29,842 nucleotides of DNA from a virus. A program made the translations under genes and the position numbers. The notes under the pieces are model-generated. The model was not told where the DNA came from. It did not search any database and saw nothing but the letters and a program-made list of their open reading frames with translations. This document shows positions 1 through 7,182 of the stretch, one piece after another. Numbering within the stretch: position 1 is the first letter of the stretch; each line of letters opens with the position of its first letter. The stretch is from positions 1-29,842 of the IMG/VR virus record IMGVR_UViG_3300028678_000171, one strand, 5' to 3'.

Positions 1-216
1 ATGAATGAAGAAACTTTTAATTGGACCACTACTCACACAGTAGATAGAATGATCCACAATTTTGGAAACGGTTTTCAAATTGTGGTTGACCTGAAAACTA
101 AAATTGCATATAAACTGAATCTGGACGAAGTGAAAGACAGTTTTTCAATAGTTGAAATGAAACTTACAACGTACGAACAGATTTTAGCCAATTTTGCTAA
201 GCTAGTACAATCCTAA
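1..216 (+). CDS. Small hypothetical protein at window edge
   Basis: An open frame of 71 codons begins with ATG at the first base of the window, so the true start could lie upstream. I do not recognise the family. The product is short, mixed in charge and has no membrane segment or signal peptide. It lies 51 bases before the transposase gene on the same strand, where transposable phages carry small early or regulatory genes, but nothing in the sequence shows a DNA-binding motif. A regulatory role would be position-based guesswork. Confidence 0.5.
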   Translation: MNEETFNWTTTHTVDRMIHNFGNGFQIVVDLKTKIAYKLNLDEVKDSFSIVEMKLTTYEQILANFAKLVQS

Positions 217-225
217 ATGGTTTAA

Positions 226-244
226 CCGGGGTTCGATTCCCCGG
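226..244 (+). other. tRNA T-arm-like hairpin
   Basis: Bases 226-231 pair perfectly with 239-244 (6 bp) and enclose the 7-base loop TTCGATT, which fits the universal T-loop pattern TTCRANY. The following bases would be the 3' acceptor strand and discriminator of a tRNA. The matching 5' acceptor strand, D-arm and anticodon arm are absent upstream, where the preceding gene lies. It is therefore an isolated T-arm mimic or a tRNA 3' fragment, 24 bases before the transposase start. Confidence 0.4.
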
Positions 245-267
245 ATGGAACAAAAGATTTTAAAATT

Positions 268-2247
268 ATGGTTGAATATTATAATAACATGTTGGCAATT
301 CAGTCAAGAAGCCTTATTGATAATGGCATAATGAGTGAAGATACATATAGAAAGCTAACAGTAAGGAAACAAATCAATGTGATTAGGCGGGGATGCTATG
401 GTACTCCAGCATTGATTGACTATAAAACCATGCCTGAGCGCTTTCGGAAGAAAATAGAAATGGAATTTGGTGATATCACCAAAAAGACCATAACGAATGT
501 ACTTCAACAATTGATTATTCAGGATTCGGCAGCGATGGAGTTTTATAGCTCATATGAAGTTGAGCCGGACAGATACCTGCCGGCATCGGAGGACAACAAT
601 GTAGTAAAAGAATACTATACCAATGCAATCGTACTGAATGCTATTCATAGTTTGATTTCTGACCGTGTAACAATGCGCAGGGCTTTGGGTGGAACTACAA
701 CAGGTATTTGGAATGATATAGCCAAGCGAGTGATGGACCTAGACCGAAAAGAATACCCTCATACATTGCCTAGCAATGACAGAAGACTACATGAAAAATA
801 CAAACAGTACCTGAAAGAGGGATATGGATGTTTGATTCACCGTAATTTCTGCAATAAGAATTCTGCCAAGGTAAATGATGATCAAAAACAATCGATTCTA
901 AATGAATTACTAGCTGATCCACGCAATTTGGATAATGAACAGGTAGCAGGATTGTACAATATGATTGCATCCACCTTGCAGTGGGATAAAATTACCGGTG
1001 CTGCTGTGGCTAAGTGGAGAAAGAAATATGCAACACAAATATTCGCAGGAAGACGCGGAGCTGTTGAATTCAGAAACAAAAAAACAATGCAGGTGAAACG
1101 ATCTGCCCCGACATGTCCACTTTATTACTGGACATTGGATGGTTGGGATGTGGAACTATTGTTTCAGCAGTTTGAAAATGGTAAAACAACCTATCATCAC
1201 CGGCCAACGGTGGTTGTAGTGCTTGACCCAAGTGTAAAATATATTATTGGTTATGCAATAGGTACCCATGAAACTCCGGAGTTGATTACAATGGCTCTAC
1301 GGAATGCGGAATGCCACACAGCGCAACTATTTGGAAAGATGTACCGGACACACCAGATACAAAGTGACCGATACTCCATAAAGAAAATGACTCCATTTTA
1401 CGAGGCAGTATCAGAACTGAGCACTCCCGCCCGCGCCAAGAACGCAAAAGCAAAGGTTATTGAACCCTATTTTAAAAGCATTAATCACGATTATTGCCAA
1501 TACGAAAAGAACTGGAGCGGTTACGGTATCACCTCTGCCAAAGACAAGCAGGCAAATACGGAATATCTGAACAAATACAAGAATGAATTTCCCGATTATG
1601 CAGGCGCATGTGCCCAGGTTGTTCAGATCATTGAAAAAGCAAGGGAAAAAAAGATAGATGAATATATGAAGTTGTGGGAAGCTACGGCGGAAGATAATAA
1701 ACTGGAAATGTCCATAGAAAACTACCTGTACACATTCGGAGAAACAAAAGGAAAGCCCAACCAACGTGAAAGTGATGGGTTACACAAAACAATCAACGGT
1801 ATAAAACACACGTGGGAGTGTTGGAATCCAAATTTCAGAAATTACGATCACCTGAAGTTTGACATATACTTTGACCCTACAAATATGGATAAGGTATTAG
1901 CGGTTAGCGAAGATAAAACACACCGGTTCCTGCTTGAAAAAGTATATGTGCAGCCAATGGCATTGAAAGACAGAAAGCCGGGTGATAGTGGAGAAATACA
2001 ACGGGTACGAGAGTTCAACGCCAACCTTGAAAAGCAAGTATCTGATTTCAGAGCACAAAATATACAGAACATGGCTGATATCATGCCTGTATTGCTCCAA
2101 AACGATACGCTTCAGAAATTCTGTATAACAGACTCTAAAGGACAGCATAAAAACAATAGGAATGAAGGACGATCGAATACAAAAAAACTGAAAGCTGCCG
2201 CTGTAGACGTTCAGGATGAAGAGCAAGATATTTACAACATATACTAA
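268..2247 (+). CDS. MuA-like DDE transposase
   Basis: This 659-residue protein would catalyse strand transfer for integration and replicative transposition of the phage genome. The length matches MuA (663 residues). The central RNase H-like rve domain carries the likely catalytic triad D291 (in TLDGWD), D367 (in IQSDRY) and E399 (in KVIEPYF). The N-terminal ~280 residues would hold the DNA-end-binding helices, and the lysine-rich C-terminus suits the MuB-contacting domain III. MuB follows 14 bases downstream, which supports the call. The ATG at 268 has no strong Shine-Dalgarno, as is usual in Bacteroidota. The assignment is by motif order and context; the family fit is strong. Confidence 0.93.
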   Translation: MVEYYNNMLAIQSRSLIDNGIMSEDTYRKLTVRKQINVIRRGCYGTPALIDYKTMPERFRKKIEMEFGDITKKTITNVLQQLIIQDSAAMEFYSSYEVEPDRYLPASEDNNVVKEYYTNAIVLNAIHSLISDRVTMRRALGGTTTGIWNDIAKRVMDLDRKEYPHTLPSNDRRLHEKYKQYLKEGYGCLIHRNFCNKNSAKVNDDQKQSILNELLADPRNLDNEQVAGLYNMIASTLQWDKITGAAVAKWRKKYATQIFAGRRGAVEFRNKKTMQVKRSAPTCPLYYWTLDGWDVELLFQQFENGKTTYHHRPTVVVVLDPSVKYIIGYAIGTHETPELITMALRNAECHTAQLFGKMYRTHQIQSDRYSIKKMTPFYEAVSELSTPARAKNAKAKVIEPYFKSINHDYCQYEKNWSGYGITSAKDKQANTEYLNKYKNEFPDYAGACAQVVQIIEKAREKKIDEYMKLWEATAEDNKLEMSIENYLYTFGETKGKPNQRESDGLHKTINGIKHTWECWNPNFRNYDHLKFDIYFDPTNMDKVLAVSEDKTHRFLLEKVYVQPMALKDRKPGDSGEIQRVREFNANLEKQVSDFRAQNIQNMADIMPVLLQNDTLQKFCITDSKGQHKNNRNEGRSNTKKLKAAAVDVQDEEQDIYNIY

Positions 2248-2261
2248 AAAAAACGATACAC

Positions 2262-3128
2262 ATGGAAACTATTCAGAAAAAACAAATCACAGAGACGCTT
2301 AGTGCATACATAGACCGATACGGAAGCCAGAACAAAGCGGCTAATTCATTGAAAAACGTAAGCTCGGCTACCTTAAGCCAGATGATGAATGGAAATTGGG
2401 AGCTAATTAATGATGATATGTGGCGCAATGTGGCCGCTCAAATAGGTCATCAGTTTGAAAAGTGGATTTATGCCGAAATAAGCACCACCCGTCAGTTGAA
2501 AATGATTTTGACTGACTCCAAAGAAAATCACCTGGTCAGTTCGGTGCTTGGTGATGCCGGAACGGGTAAAACTGAGTTTTTGAAACTTATTTCGAAAGAA
2601 AAAAACTCCTACCTGCTGAAATGTTCCGAATACTGGAATAAAAAGCAATTTGCCATTGAATTATTGCAGTCGCTAGGCAAAGAACCCGACGGGATGAACA
2701 TAAACCGAATGATGCAGGAGATCATTGCAACGCTAAAGCGTCAGGTAGACCCGATAATCTACATTGATGAAGTTGATAAGCTATCGGACGAACTGCTTTA
2801 TTTCTTTATCACCTTGTACAACGAACTGGAAGACTATTGCTCCATCATATTGACTTCAACATCTTATTTCAAAAAGCGTATTGAAAACGGAGTGGCAAAG
2901 AATAAAAAGGGATTCAGGGAAATTTGGAGCCGGTTAGGCAGAAAGTTTATTGAACTAACCGGAATAACAGCCAACGACATTACGGCCATTTGTGTGGCTA
3001 ATGGAATTTCAGAGAATAAAATAATCAGCGAAATAATTGAAGACAGCGAAGGTGATCTGCGACGGGTAAAGAAGAAAGCCCAATCGTATAAGCGGTCGAA
3101 AAGAAACAAAGAAAAGGGAATCAATTAA
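2262..3128 (+). CDS. MuB-like AAA+ target-DNA activator ATPase
   Basis: At 288 residues it is close to MuB (312). Residues 8-60 look like a lambda-Cro/MuB-type helix-turn-helix (TETLSAY...SSATLSQMMNG). A P-loop GDAGTGKT lies at 97-104 and a Walker B strand IIYIDE at 165-170. In Mu, this ATPase forms filaments on target DNA, delivers it to MuA and provides target immunity. The gene directly follows the transposase gene and precedes a second ATPase gene by 11 bases, so the three are probably co-transcribed. The C-terminus is lysine/arginine-rich, consistent with DNA contact. Confidence 0.9.
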   Translation: METIQKKQITETLSAYIDRYGSQNKAANSLKNVSSATLSQMMNGNWELINDDMWRNVAAQIGHQFEKWIYAEISTTRQLKMILTDSKENHLVSSVLGDAGTGKTEFLKLISKEKNSYLLKCSEYWNKKQFAIELLQSLGKEPDGMNINRMMQEIIATLKRQVDPIIYIDEVDKLSDELLYFFITLYNELEDYCSIILTSTSYFKKRIENGVAKNKKGFREIWSRLGRKFIELTGITANDITAICVANGISENKIISEIIEDSEGDLRRVKKKAQSYKRSKRNKEKGIN

Positions 3129-3139
3129 AAGGTGATTAA

Positions 3140-3772
3140 ATGGCAATTAAGAGAGCATTAACGGTACAGAATATTTTCGATAAAAAATACGATCTTTTTG
3201 ATTTTGAGGATGAGTGGTTTGATGCTTTCGATAGACCTGAAAAAACAGGAGTTTGGTTTATCTGGGGAAATTCAGGAAACGGAAAGACAAGTTTTGTGCT
3301 CCAGCTGATTAAATGCCTTGCTGACTTTATAGATCAAATACTTTTAGTTAGCCGGGAGGAAGGCACAAGCCACACACTGCGGAAATCATTCGAAAACTTT
3401 GGAATGAATGACGTGAAACGAAAGTTGCTGATAGTAAATGAAAACATGGCTGATCTTACAGCTAGACTGAAACAAAAAAAGAGTCCTAGAATAGTGATTA
3501 TAGACTCCTTTCAGTACACGCAGATGAGTTACCGTGATTATATCAATTTCAAATCTCAATTTCCAAACAAACTGATCATATTTATCAGCCATGCAGATGG
3601 AAAATCGCCCGCCGGACGTAGCGCTAAATCGGTAATGTATGATGCCTGTTTGAAAATACTTGTTGAGGGGTATGTAGCTTATTCGAAAGGCAGATATATT
3701 GGTAAAACAGGGCATTATGTAATTTGGAGAGAACGAGCAGAGAAATACGGAATAAAAAATAATAACGAATAA
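3140..3772 (+). CDS. RecA/DnaB-fold P-loop ATPase
   Basis: A 210-residue single-domain ATPase with Walker A GNSGNGKT at 43-50, a Walker B-type strand RIVIID at 117-122 and a third core strand LIIFISH near 145-151. This order (P-loop, hhhhD, then a polar-ended strand) is that of RecA/KaiC/DnaB-like ATPases and not of the AAA+ MuB next door. Mu itself has no counterpart between B and the early accessory genes. A role in loading replication machinery or in recombination on the transposed DNA is plausible but inferred. It sits in tight succession with MuB and the GemA-like gene. Confidence 0.75.
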   Translation: MAIKRALTVQNIFDKKYDLFDFEDEWFDAFDRPEKTGVWFIWGNSGNGKTSFVLQLIKCLADFIDQILLVSREEGTSHTLRKSFENFGMNDVKRKLLIVNENMADLTARLKQKKSPRIVIIDSFQYTQMSYRDYINFKSQFPNKLIIFISHADGKSPAGRSAKSVMYDACLKILVEGYVAYSKGRYIGKTGHYVIWRERAEKYGIKNNNE

Positions 3773-3786
3773 AAAAATCGACACAC

Positions 3787-4239
3787 ATGGCAACAAAAAC
3801 TTTTATGGAAAAACAAAAAACGGCACTTGTAAAAAAATTGCATGTGCTACTTGGAAAGGCCGGAATTGATAACGACGGAAAACTGGCTATACTGGCGCAA
3901 TATGGAGTGGTTACGTCGCTTGATCTAACGATCGATCAATTGATACAGGTATGTGATGCACTTGATAAGAAGGTGAACCCCGTACTTGACGAACTTGACA
4001 AAATGCGGAAACGGCTTATTGCCTCCATTTTTGCATGGCGCAAAGCAATGGGATGTACAAGCTCAATGAATGAAGTGAAAGGTATAGCCTGTAATGCTTG
4101 TTCTGTATCGGATTTTAATCAGATTCCAAAAGAAAGGTTGCAAAGCTTGTATTATGCCTTTAATAACAAAACAAAGGACCTGAATAAGGTGACAGCAATG
4201 ACACAGGATCAGGTTGACTATTTGGCAACTTTAAATTAG
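3787..4239 (+). CDS. GemA/gp16-like (DUF1018-type) early protein
   Basis: The 150-residue product has an N-terminal helical region with the pattern K.LHVLLGKAGI...YGV..S.DLT..QLIQVCD.L, which resembles the Mu gp16/GemA regulatory family (DUF1018). The C-terminal half (LIASIFAWRKAMG and LYYAFNNKTKDL) resembles the extra domain I associate with versions from Bacteroidota phages. GemA in Mu modulates host gene expression and replication; that role is carried over from the family and not shown here. The gene is 14 bases after the RecA-like ATPase and 5 bases before the next gene. Confidence 0.55.
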   Translation: MATKTFMEKQKTALVKKLHVLLGKAGIDNDGKLAILAQYGVVTSLDLTIDQLIQVCDALDKKVNPVLDELDKMRKRLIASIFAWRKAMGCTSSMNEVKGIACNACSVSDFNQIPKERLQSLYYAFNNKTKDLNKVTAMTQDQVDYLATLN

Positions 4240-4244
4240 ATGAT

Positions 4245-4784
4245 ATGAAAAAATTAGGTTCAGAATTCGAAACGCCAGAATTACTTCGGATTCGCCTTTC
4301 GGCAAAAAAATGCATTCGTAGAAAAAGAGCTAAAAAGCTAGGCATTTCGCTTGAAGAATATGAAGAGCGCCTAAAAACGAAGAATACGCGTAGACCAATA
4401 ACCCCTGAAGAGCGGTTAAAACTTCAGAATGCAATACGCCTGAAATGGTATCATAGAAAGCGTGCAAAAGAGCTTGGAATGTCGCTTGAAGAATATGAGA
4501 GTGACGGAATTTATAAACGAGTGGAAACAATGGTAATAATGGAAGAGGAAGAACTTAGAAAGGTGAATTCTAATAAGCGGTTGCAGGAAATAAATGCTAA
4601 GATACAACGGGTAGTTGAATGGTTTGAAGAAAATTCAATAACTCATCCGGATTATGAGGCAAAATGTAGCGAGTTACATTGTTTAGAAGTGAAATTTTAC
4701 ACGCGTAATGAGAGTGTAAATACAAGTTTATCCGGAGGAATTGAGGAACTATCTACTTTTAAAATAAAAAGCGATGGAAGATGA
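4245..4784 (+). CDS. Basic protein with internal sequence repeat
   Basis: A 179-residue protein I do not recognise. Residues 11-43 and 54-88 are two copies of a unit whose best-conserved part is RKRAK.LG.SLEEYE, an arginine/lysine helix followed by a short turn and an acidic helix. This layout is reminiscent of small DNA-binding modular repeats in phage proteins, but I cannot assign a family. The second half is predicted helical and acidic. Its last 11 bases overlap the start of a 39-codon frame, suggesting translational coupling. Confidence 0.65.
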   Translation: MKKLGSEFETPELLRIRLSAKKCIRRKRAKKLGISLEEYEERLKTKNTRRPITPEERLKLQNAIRLKWYHRKRAKELGMSLEEYESDGIYKRVETMVIMEEEELRKVNSNKRLQEINAKIQRVVEWFEENSITHPDYEAKCSELHCLEVKFYTRNESVNTSLSGGIEELSTFKIKSDGR

Positions 4785-4893
4785 AAAAATACCGTTTTGG
4801 AAGGTTCTACAAGGATTGATATTACTTTTTATATTCAATCTTTTCATATTGGACAGAGTATTAATATTAATAACAAATTTGATAAAAAAATGA
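4774..4893 (+). CDS. Putative 39-residue single-pass membrane peptide
   Basis: An ATG at 4774 opens a 39-codon frame. It overlaps the end of the upstream gene by 11 bases and the ATG of the DUF3164 gene by four (ATGA at 4890-4893). The product has a short polar N-terminus (MEDEKIPFW), an almost uninterrupted hydrophobic stretch at residues 10-35 rich in Leu, Ile and Phe, and a lysine tail. The double overlap with neighbours and the clean transmembrane pattern argue that it is translated. Function unknown; superinfection exclusion or membrane anchoring are only guesses. Alternatively it could be a chance frame in AT-rich DNA. Confidence 0.5.
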   Translation: MEDEKIPFWKVLQGLILLFIFNLFILDRVLILITNLIKK

Positions 4894-5510
4894 CACAAAC
4901 AAGTAAAAATGAAACGTGGGTAGATGAGTCCGGGACTCGAATACCATACAAGCGCGTGACAAAAGCTGAGCGGCTTATGGAAGTTCATTCAGCCCGATTG
5001 GCAAAAGATGCACTGGCGGTAAATGGGCGTTTAATTGCCTTTAAAAAGGAGATTAAACAGCTATGCGAAGAGGCTGAACAGGCTTTCTTAGATGAAAATA
5101 AGTTAACCCGCGATGAGAAGTTTAAAGGTAATTATACCTGGTACAATTTCGACAGATCAATAAGAATTGAAAGGTCCGTTAATGAGGCTTTGCAATATGA
5201 TGATCAGACGATCATGGCAGCAAAAGAAATTTTGCATGAGTTTCTGAGTGAAAGCCTTGATTCATCAAAGGATTTCGTGAAAGAAATGATTCTTACAGCA
5301 TTTGAGAACAAAAACGGTAAGTTGGACCCTAAAAAGATAACGCCCCTTACCCGTCACGAAAAACGGGTAAATGACCCACGATTTACAGAGGCCTGTAATC
5401 TGATTAAAAAAGCTGAGCGTCGACCCGATTCGAAAGTTTATTACCGGGTATCTACCAAAAACGTTGCGGGCGCTTACGAGGCTATTGAATTGAATTTTTC
5501 TAATATATAA
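4890..5510 (+). CDS. DUF3164 family protein
   Basis: The chosen ATG at 4890 gives 206 residues starting MTQTSKNETWVDESG; an open frame continues upstream to 4797, but that part overlaps the small membrane peptide and looks non-coding in this frame. The pattern TWVDESGTRIPYKR near the N-terminus, FKGNYTWYNFDRSIRIER in the middle and the C-terminal YYRVSTKN are what I know from DUF3164, a family common in the early region of Mu-like phages. Its biochemical role is not established. It follows the membrane peptide by ATGA overlap. Confidence 0.75.
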   Translation: MTQTSKNETWVDESGTRIPYKRVTKAERLMEVHSARLAKDALAVNGRLIAFKKEIKQLCEEAEQAFLDENKLTRDEKFKGNYTWYNFDRSIRIERSVNEALQYDDQTIMAAKEILHEFLSESLDSSKDFVKEMILTAFENKNGKLDPKKITPLTRHEKRVNDPRFTEACNLIKKAERRPDSKVYYRVSTKNVAGAYEAIELNFSNI

Positions 5511-5521
5511 TTATTAATCAT

Positions 5522-5543
5522 TGGGTGAATCGGAATTCGCCCA
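5522..5543 (+). repeat. YGGA-loop palindrome, copy B1
   Basis: Bases 5522-5530 pair with 5535-5543 (9 bp, one G-T pair) around the tetraloop CGGA, followed by TCC. It ends 19 bases before the DUF4494 ATG at 5563. Same architecture as copies at 9810, 9840 and 10583. Confidence 0.7.
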
Positions 5544-5562
5544 TCCTAAAAAACAAAAATTT

Positions 5563-5997
5563 ATGCATAATTGGTTCGAGTGTAAAATAAAGTTCGAAAA
5601 AACAGGCGAAGAAGGTAAAATCGCAAAAGTGAGTGAAACTTATTTGGTAGATGCGCTATCGTTTACCGAGGCGGAATCGAGAATTATTGAAGAAATGAGG
5701 CCGTTTATCAGTGGTGAATTCACAGTAACAGCTATTCGTAGGGCAAAGATCAACGAAATGTTCTTCAATGAAAACGGAGATAAATGGTATCGCGCAAAAG
5801 TAATGTTTATCTGCTTGGATGAAGACAAGGGTGTTGAACGTAAAACAGCTGTAACTATGTTGGTACAGGCTAATGATACCAAAGAGGCTAATGCAGGCGT
5901 AGTGGAAGGAATGAAAGTTTCTATGGCTGACTACGAAATAGCTGCTATTACGGAGACTCAGATAATGGACGTATACATTTACGATGCCGTCGGTTAA
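5563..5997 (+). CDS. DUF4494 family protein
   Basis: From the ATG at 5563 the product is 144 residues beginning MHNWFECK. An in-frame TTG at 5521 would add 14 residues, but those come from the palindrome B1 and are unlikely to be native. The motifs YLVDALSFTEAESRIIEEM, FISGEFTVTAIRRAK, FFNENGDKWYRAKV and the C-terminal TETQIMDVYIYD match my knowledge of DUF4494, a family found in Bacteroidota and their mobile elements with no assigned function. The last 14 bases overlap the next gene. Confidence 0.8.
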   Translation: MHNWFECKIKFEKTGEEGKIAKVSETYLVDALSFTEAESRIIEEMRPFISGEFTVTAIRRAKINEMFFNENGDKWYRAKVMFICLDEDKGVERKTAVTMLVQANDTKEANAGVVEGMKVSMADYEIAAITETQIMDVYIYDAVG

Positions 5998-6271
5998 GGA
6001 ACTTCAAAGAAAAGCCTATCGACAAAAGGCTAATGAACTTCACGAAAAGAAAATTCACGAAGAGGAATTACAAAAGGTGATGGGCTTTTCTTGTATGCTT
6101 TTAGTTCTTGACAATTACGTGTTGAAAAAAGATGATTTTAAAATAACACTGACTGCTTACAAGAACTTATTTAGCAAAGACTTTGAGGCTGAACATATTT
6201 ATGATCTAGTTGAGCCTGTTGGACAATGGATGTGTAAACTCCCAAAGGGAGTATGGGAAGAAAAACAATAA
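5984..6271 (+). CDS. Hypothetical protein, 95 residues
   Basis: Unrecognised family. The N-terminal 30 residues are strongly basic and helical (KELQRKAYRQKANELHEKK). The rest is mixed helix with two cysteine-free hydrophobic blocks and a C-terminal WMCKLPKGVW. The start overlaps the DUF4494 gene by 14 bases, and the first DGR target gene begins 12 bases after its stop, so it is probably co-transcribed with both. No catalytic motif is visible. Confidence 0.6.
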   Translation: MPSVKELQRKAYRQKANELHEKKIHEEELQKVMGFSCMLLVLDNYVLKKDDFKITLTAYKNLFSKDFEAEHIYDLVEPVGQWMCKLPKGVWEEKQ

Positions 6272-6283
6272 AAAAACAATTCA

Positions 6284-6754
6284 ATGAAAACAATACAGAT
6301 TTCAGAACAAAATGCAAGGAGGTTGTACAAGGATGCAACTCCGGAATTCAAGGCAGCACTTGAAGATACTTTTGGAAAAGCTTTCTTTTCCGAAAACATT
6401 ATGGATCGTATAAAATCATACGAAGACGCCTGTTTAGAGCTGGGCGAAACGCCACTAGACGAATCCAATTTCAAACTACTTAGTTTTACCGATGATGAAA
6501 TCACATATCGGAAAATAAAGACTATCACACGCGCATTGAATGAAGGATGGAAGCCTGACATGCTAAACGCTGATCAATATAAGTGGTATCCTTGGTTTAA
6601 AGTGTCTGCCGGCGGGTTCGTTTTCCATGCTACGTATTGCGCTTGCTCGTCTGCGTCTGCGGGTTCCGCCTCGCGCCTTTGCTTTAAGAGTGACGAATTA
6701 GCCACTTATGCAGGGAAACAATTCTTACAATTATATTCATATTTTATTAAATAA
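6284..6754 (+). CDS. DGR target protein 1 (carries VR1)
   Basis: A 156-residue protein whose residues 108-133 are encoded by variable repeat VR1. Domains in order: a variable helical N-terminus; a linker with WKPDMLNADQYKWYPWF (residues ~89-105) that is conserved in target 2; the VR segment opening SAGGFVF and ending SRLCF; and a closing helix ELATYAGKQFLQLYSYF. The VR is internal, not at the extreme C-terminus as in classic C-type-lectin DGR targets. There is no signal peptide or membrane segment, so a cytoplasmic or virion-internal protein is the simplest reading. Its diversified residues presumably form a binding surface. Function unknown. Confidence 0.85.
   Translation: MKTIQISEQNARRLYKDATPEFKAALEDTFGKAFFSENIMDRIKSYEDACLELGETPLDESNFKLLSFTDDEITYRKIKTITRALNEGWKPDMLNADQYKWYPWFKVSAGGFVFHATYCACSSASAGSASRLCFKSDELATYAGKQFLQLYSYFIK
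6605..6683 (+). repeat. DGR variable repeat VR1
   Basis: This 79-base segment aligns gap-free to the TR at 7201-7279. There are 17 differences, all at TR adenines (TR positions 22, 26, 31, 35, 38, 40, 41, 46, 47, 52, 53, 57, 61, 62, 64, 71, 75). The first 21 bases, which lack adenine in TR, are identical. Shared identity starts 3 bases earlier (GTG at 6602-6604 matches 7198-7200). Confidence 0.96.
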
Positions 6755-6785
6755 TCAGCCGAAAGGCACAAACAATTTTGAACAC

Positions 6786-7169
6786 ATGGAAAAAGTAGAA
6801 GTAACACAAATGGAAAGCATCAAAACAGTAGAAGATGCTTTGAACGTAACAGGTATGCCTGCAACACCTGAATTCAACGAAGTACCTGAAGAACTTCGCG
6901 AATATTTCAAAGCCGTGTATGAAGCGGTAGTAATCACCAAAGCGTTAGTTGGAAATTGGAAGGCTGACTGGAACGACTGGGATCAACGTAAATGGTTTCC
7001 TTGGTTTGATATGCAGTCTGCCGGCGGGTTCGTTTTCTTTGCTGCGAGTTACGATTACTCGACTGCGCGTGCGGGTGACGCCTCGCGCCTTTGCTTTCCC
7101 ACTGAGGAAATGGCAGAGTATGCAGGTAAAACGTTCACAGACGTTTATTCAAGAATGATCTTGAAATAA
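6786..7169 (+). CDS. DGR target protein 2 (carries VR2)
   Basis: From the ATG at 6786 the product is 127 residues; an upstream in-frame start at 6708 would overlap target gene 1 by 47 bases and is less likely. It is a paralogue of target 1: the linker WKADWNDWDQRKWFPWF, the VR-encoded SAGGFVF...ASRLCF (residues 78-104) and the closing helix EMAEYAGKTFTDVYSRM all correspond, while the N-termini differ. The gene lies 31 bases after target 1 and 31 bases before the TR, in the target-TR-RT order typical of DGRs. No secretion or membrane signal is seen. Confidence 0.85.
   Translation: MEKVEVTQMESIKTVEDALNVTGMPATPEFNEVPEELREYFKAVYEAVVITKALVGNWKADWNDWDQRKWFPWFDMQSAGGFVFFAASYDYSTARAGDASRLCFPTEEMAEYAGKTFTDVYSRMILK
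7017..7095 (+). repeat. DGR variable repeat VR2
   Basis: Gap-free 79-base match to the TR with 14 differences, every one at a TR adenine (TR positions 22, 23, 26, 28, 32, 40, 47, 52, 53, 57, 61, 64, 71, 75). Seven changes are identical to those in VR1, four of them grouped at the 3' end (57, 64, 71, 75). Confidence 0.96.
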
Positions 7170-7182
7170 TCAAAATAGGCTG

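Noticed and set aside
180-255. Complete tRNA gene upstream of the transposase
   Set aside because: Only the T-arm is present; no matching 5' acceptor strand, D-arm or anticodon arm can be found in the upstream 60 bases.
4797-4889. Upstream extension of the DUF3164 gene
   Set aside because: It coincides with the membrane peptide frame and the known family start pattern begins after the ATG at 4890.
6708-6785. Longer N-terminus for DGR target 2
   Set aside because: It would overlap target gene 1 by 47 bases and encode a low-complexity Asn/Tyr lead; the ATG at 6786 fits the spacing of the operon.
7095-7110. Hairpin TTTCC/GGAAA just after VR2, like the post-VR hairpin of some DGRs
   Set aside because: Only 5 bp with a 6-base loop, and nothing comparable follows VR1, so it is not a shared DGR element here.
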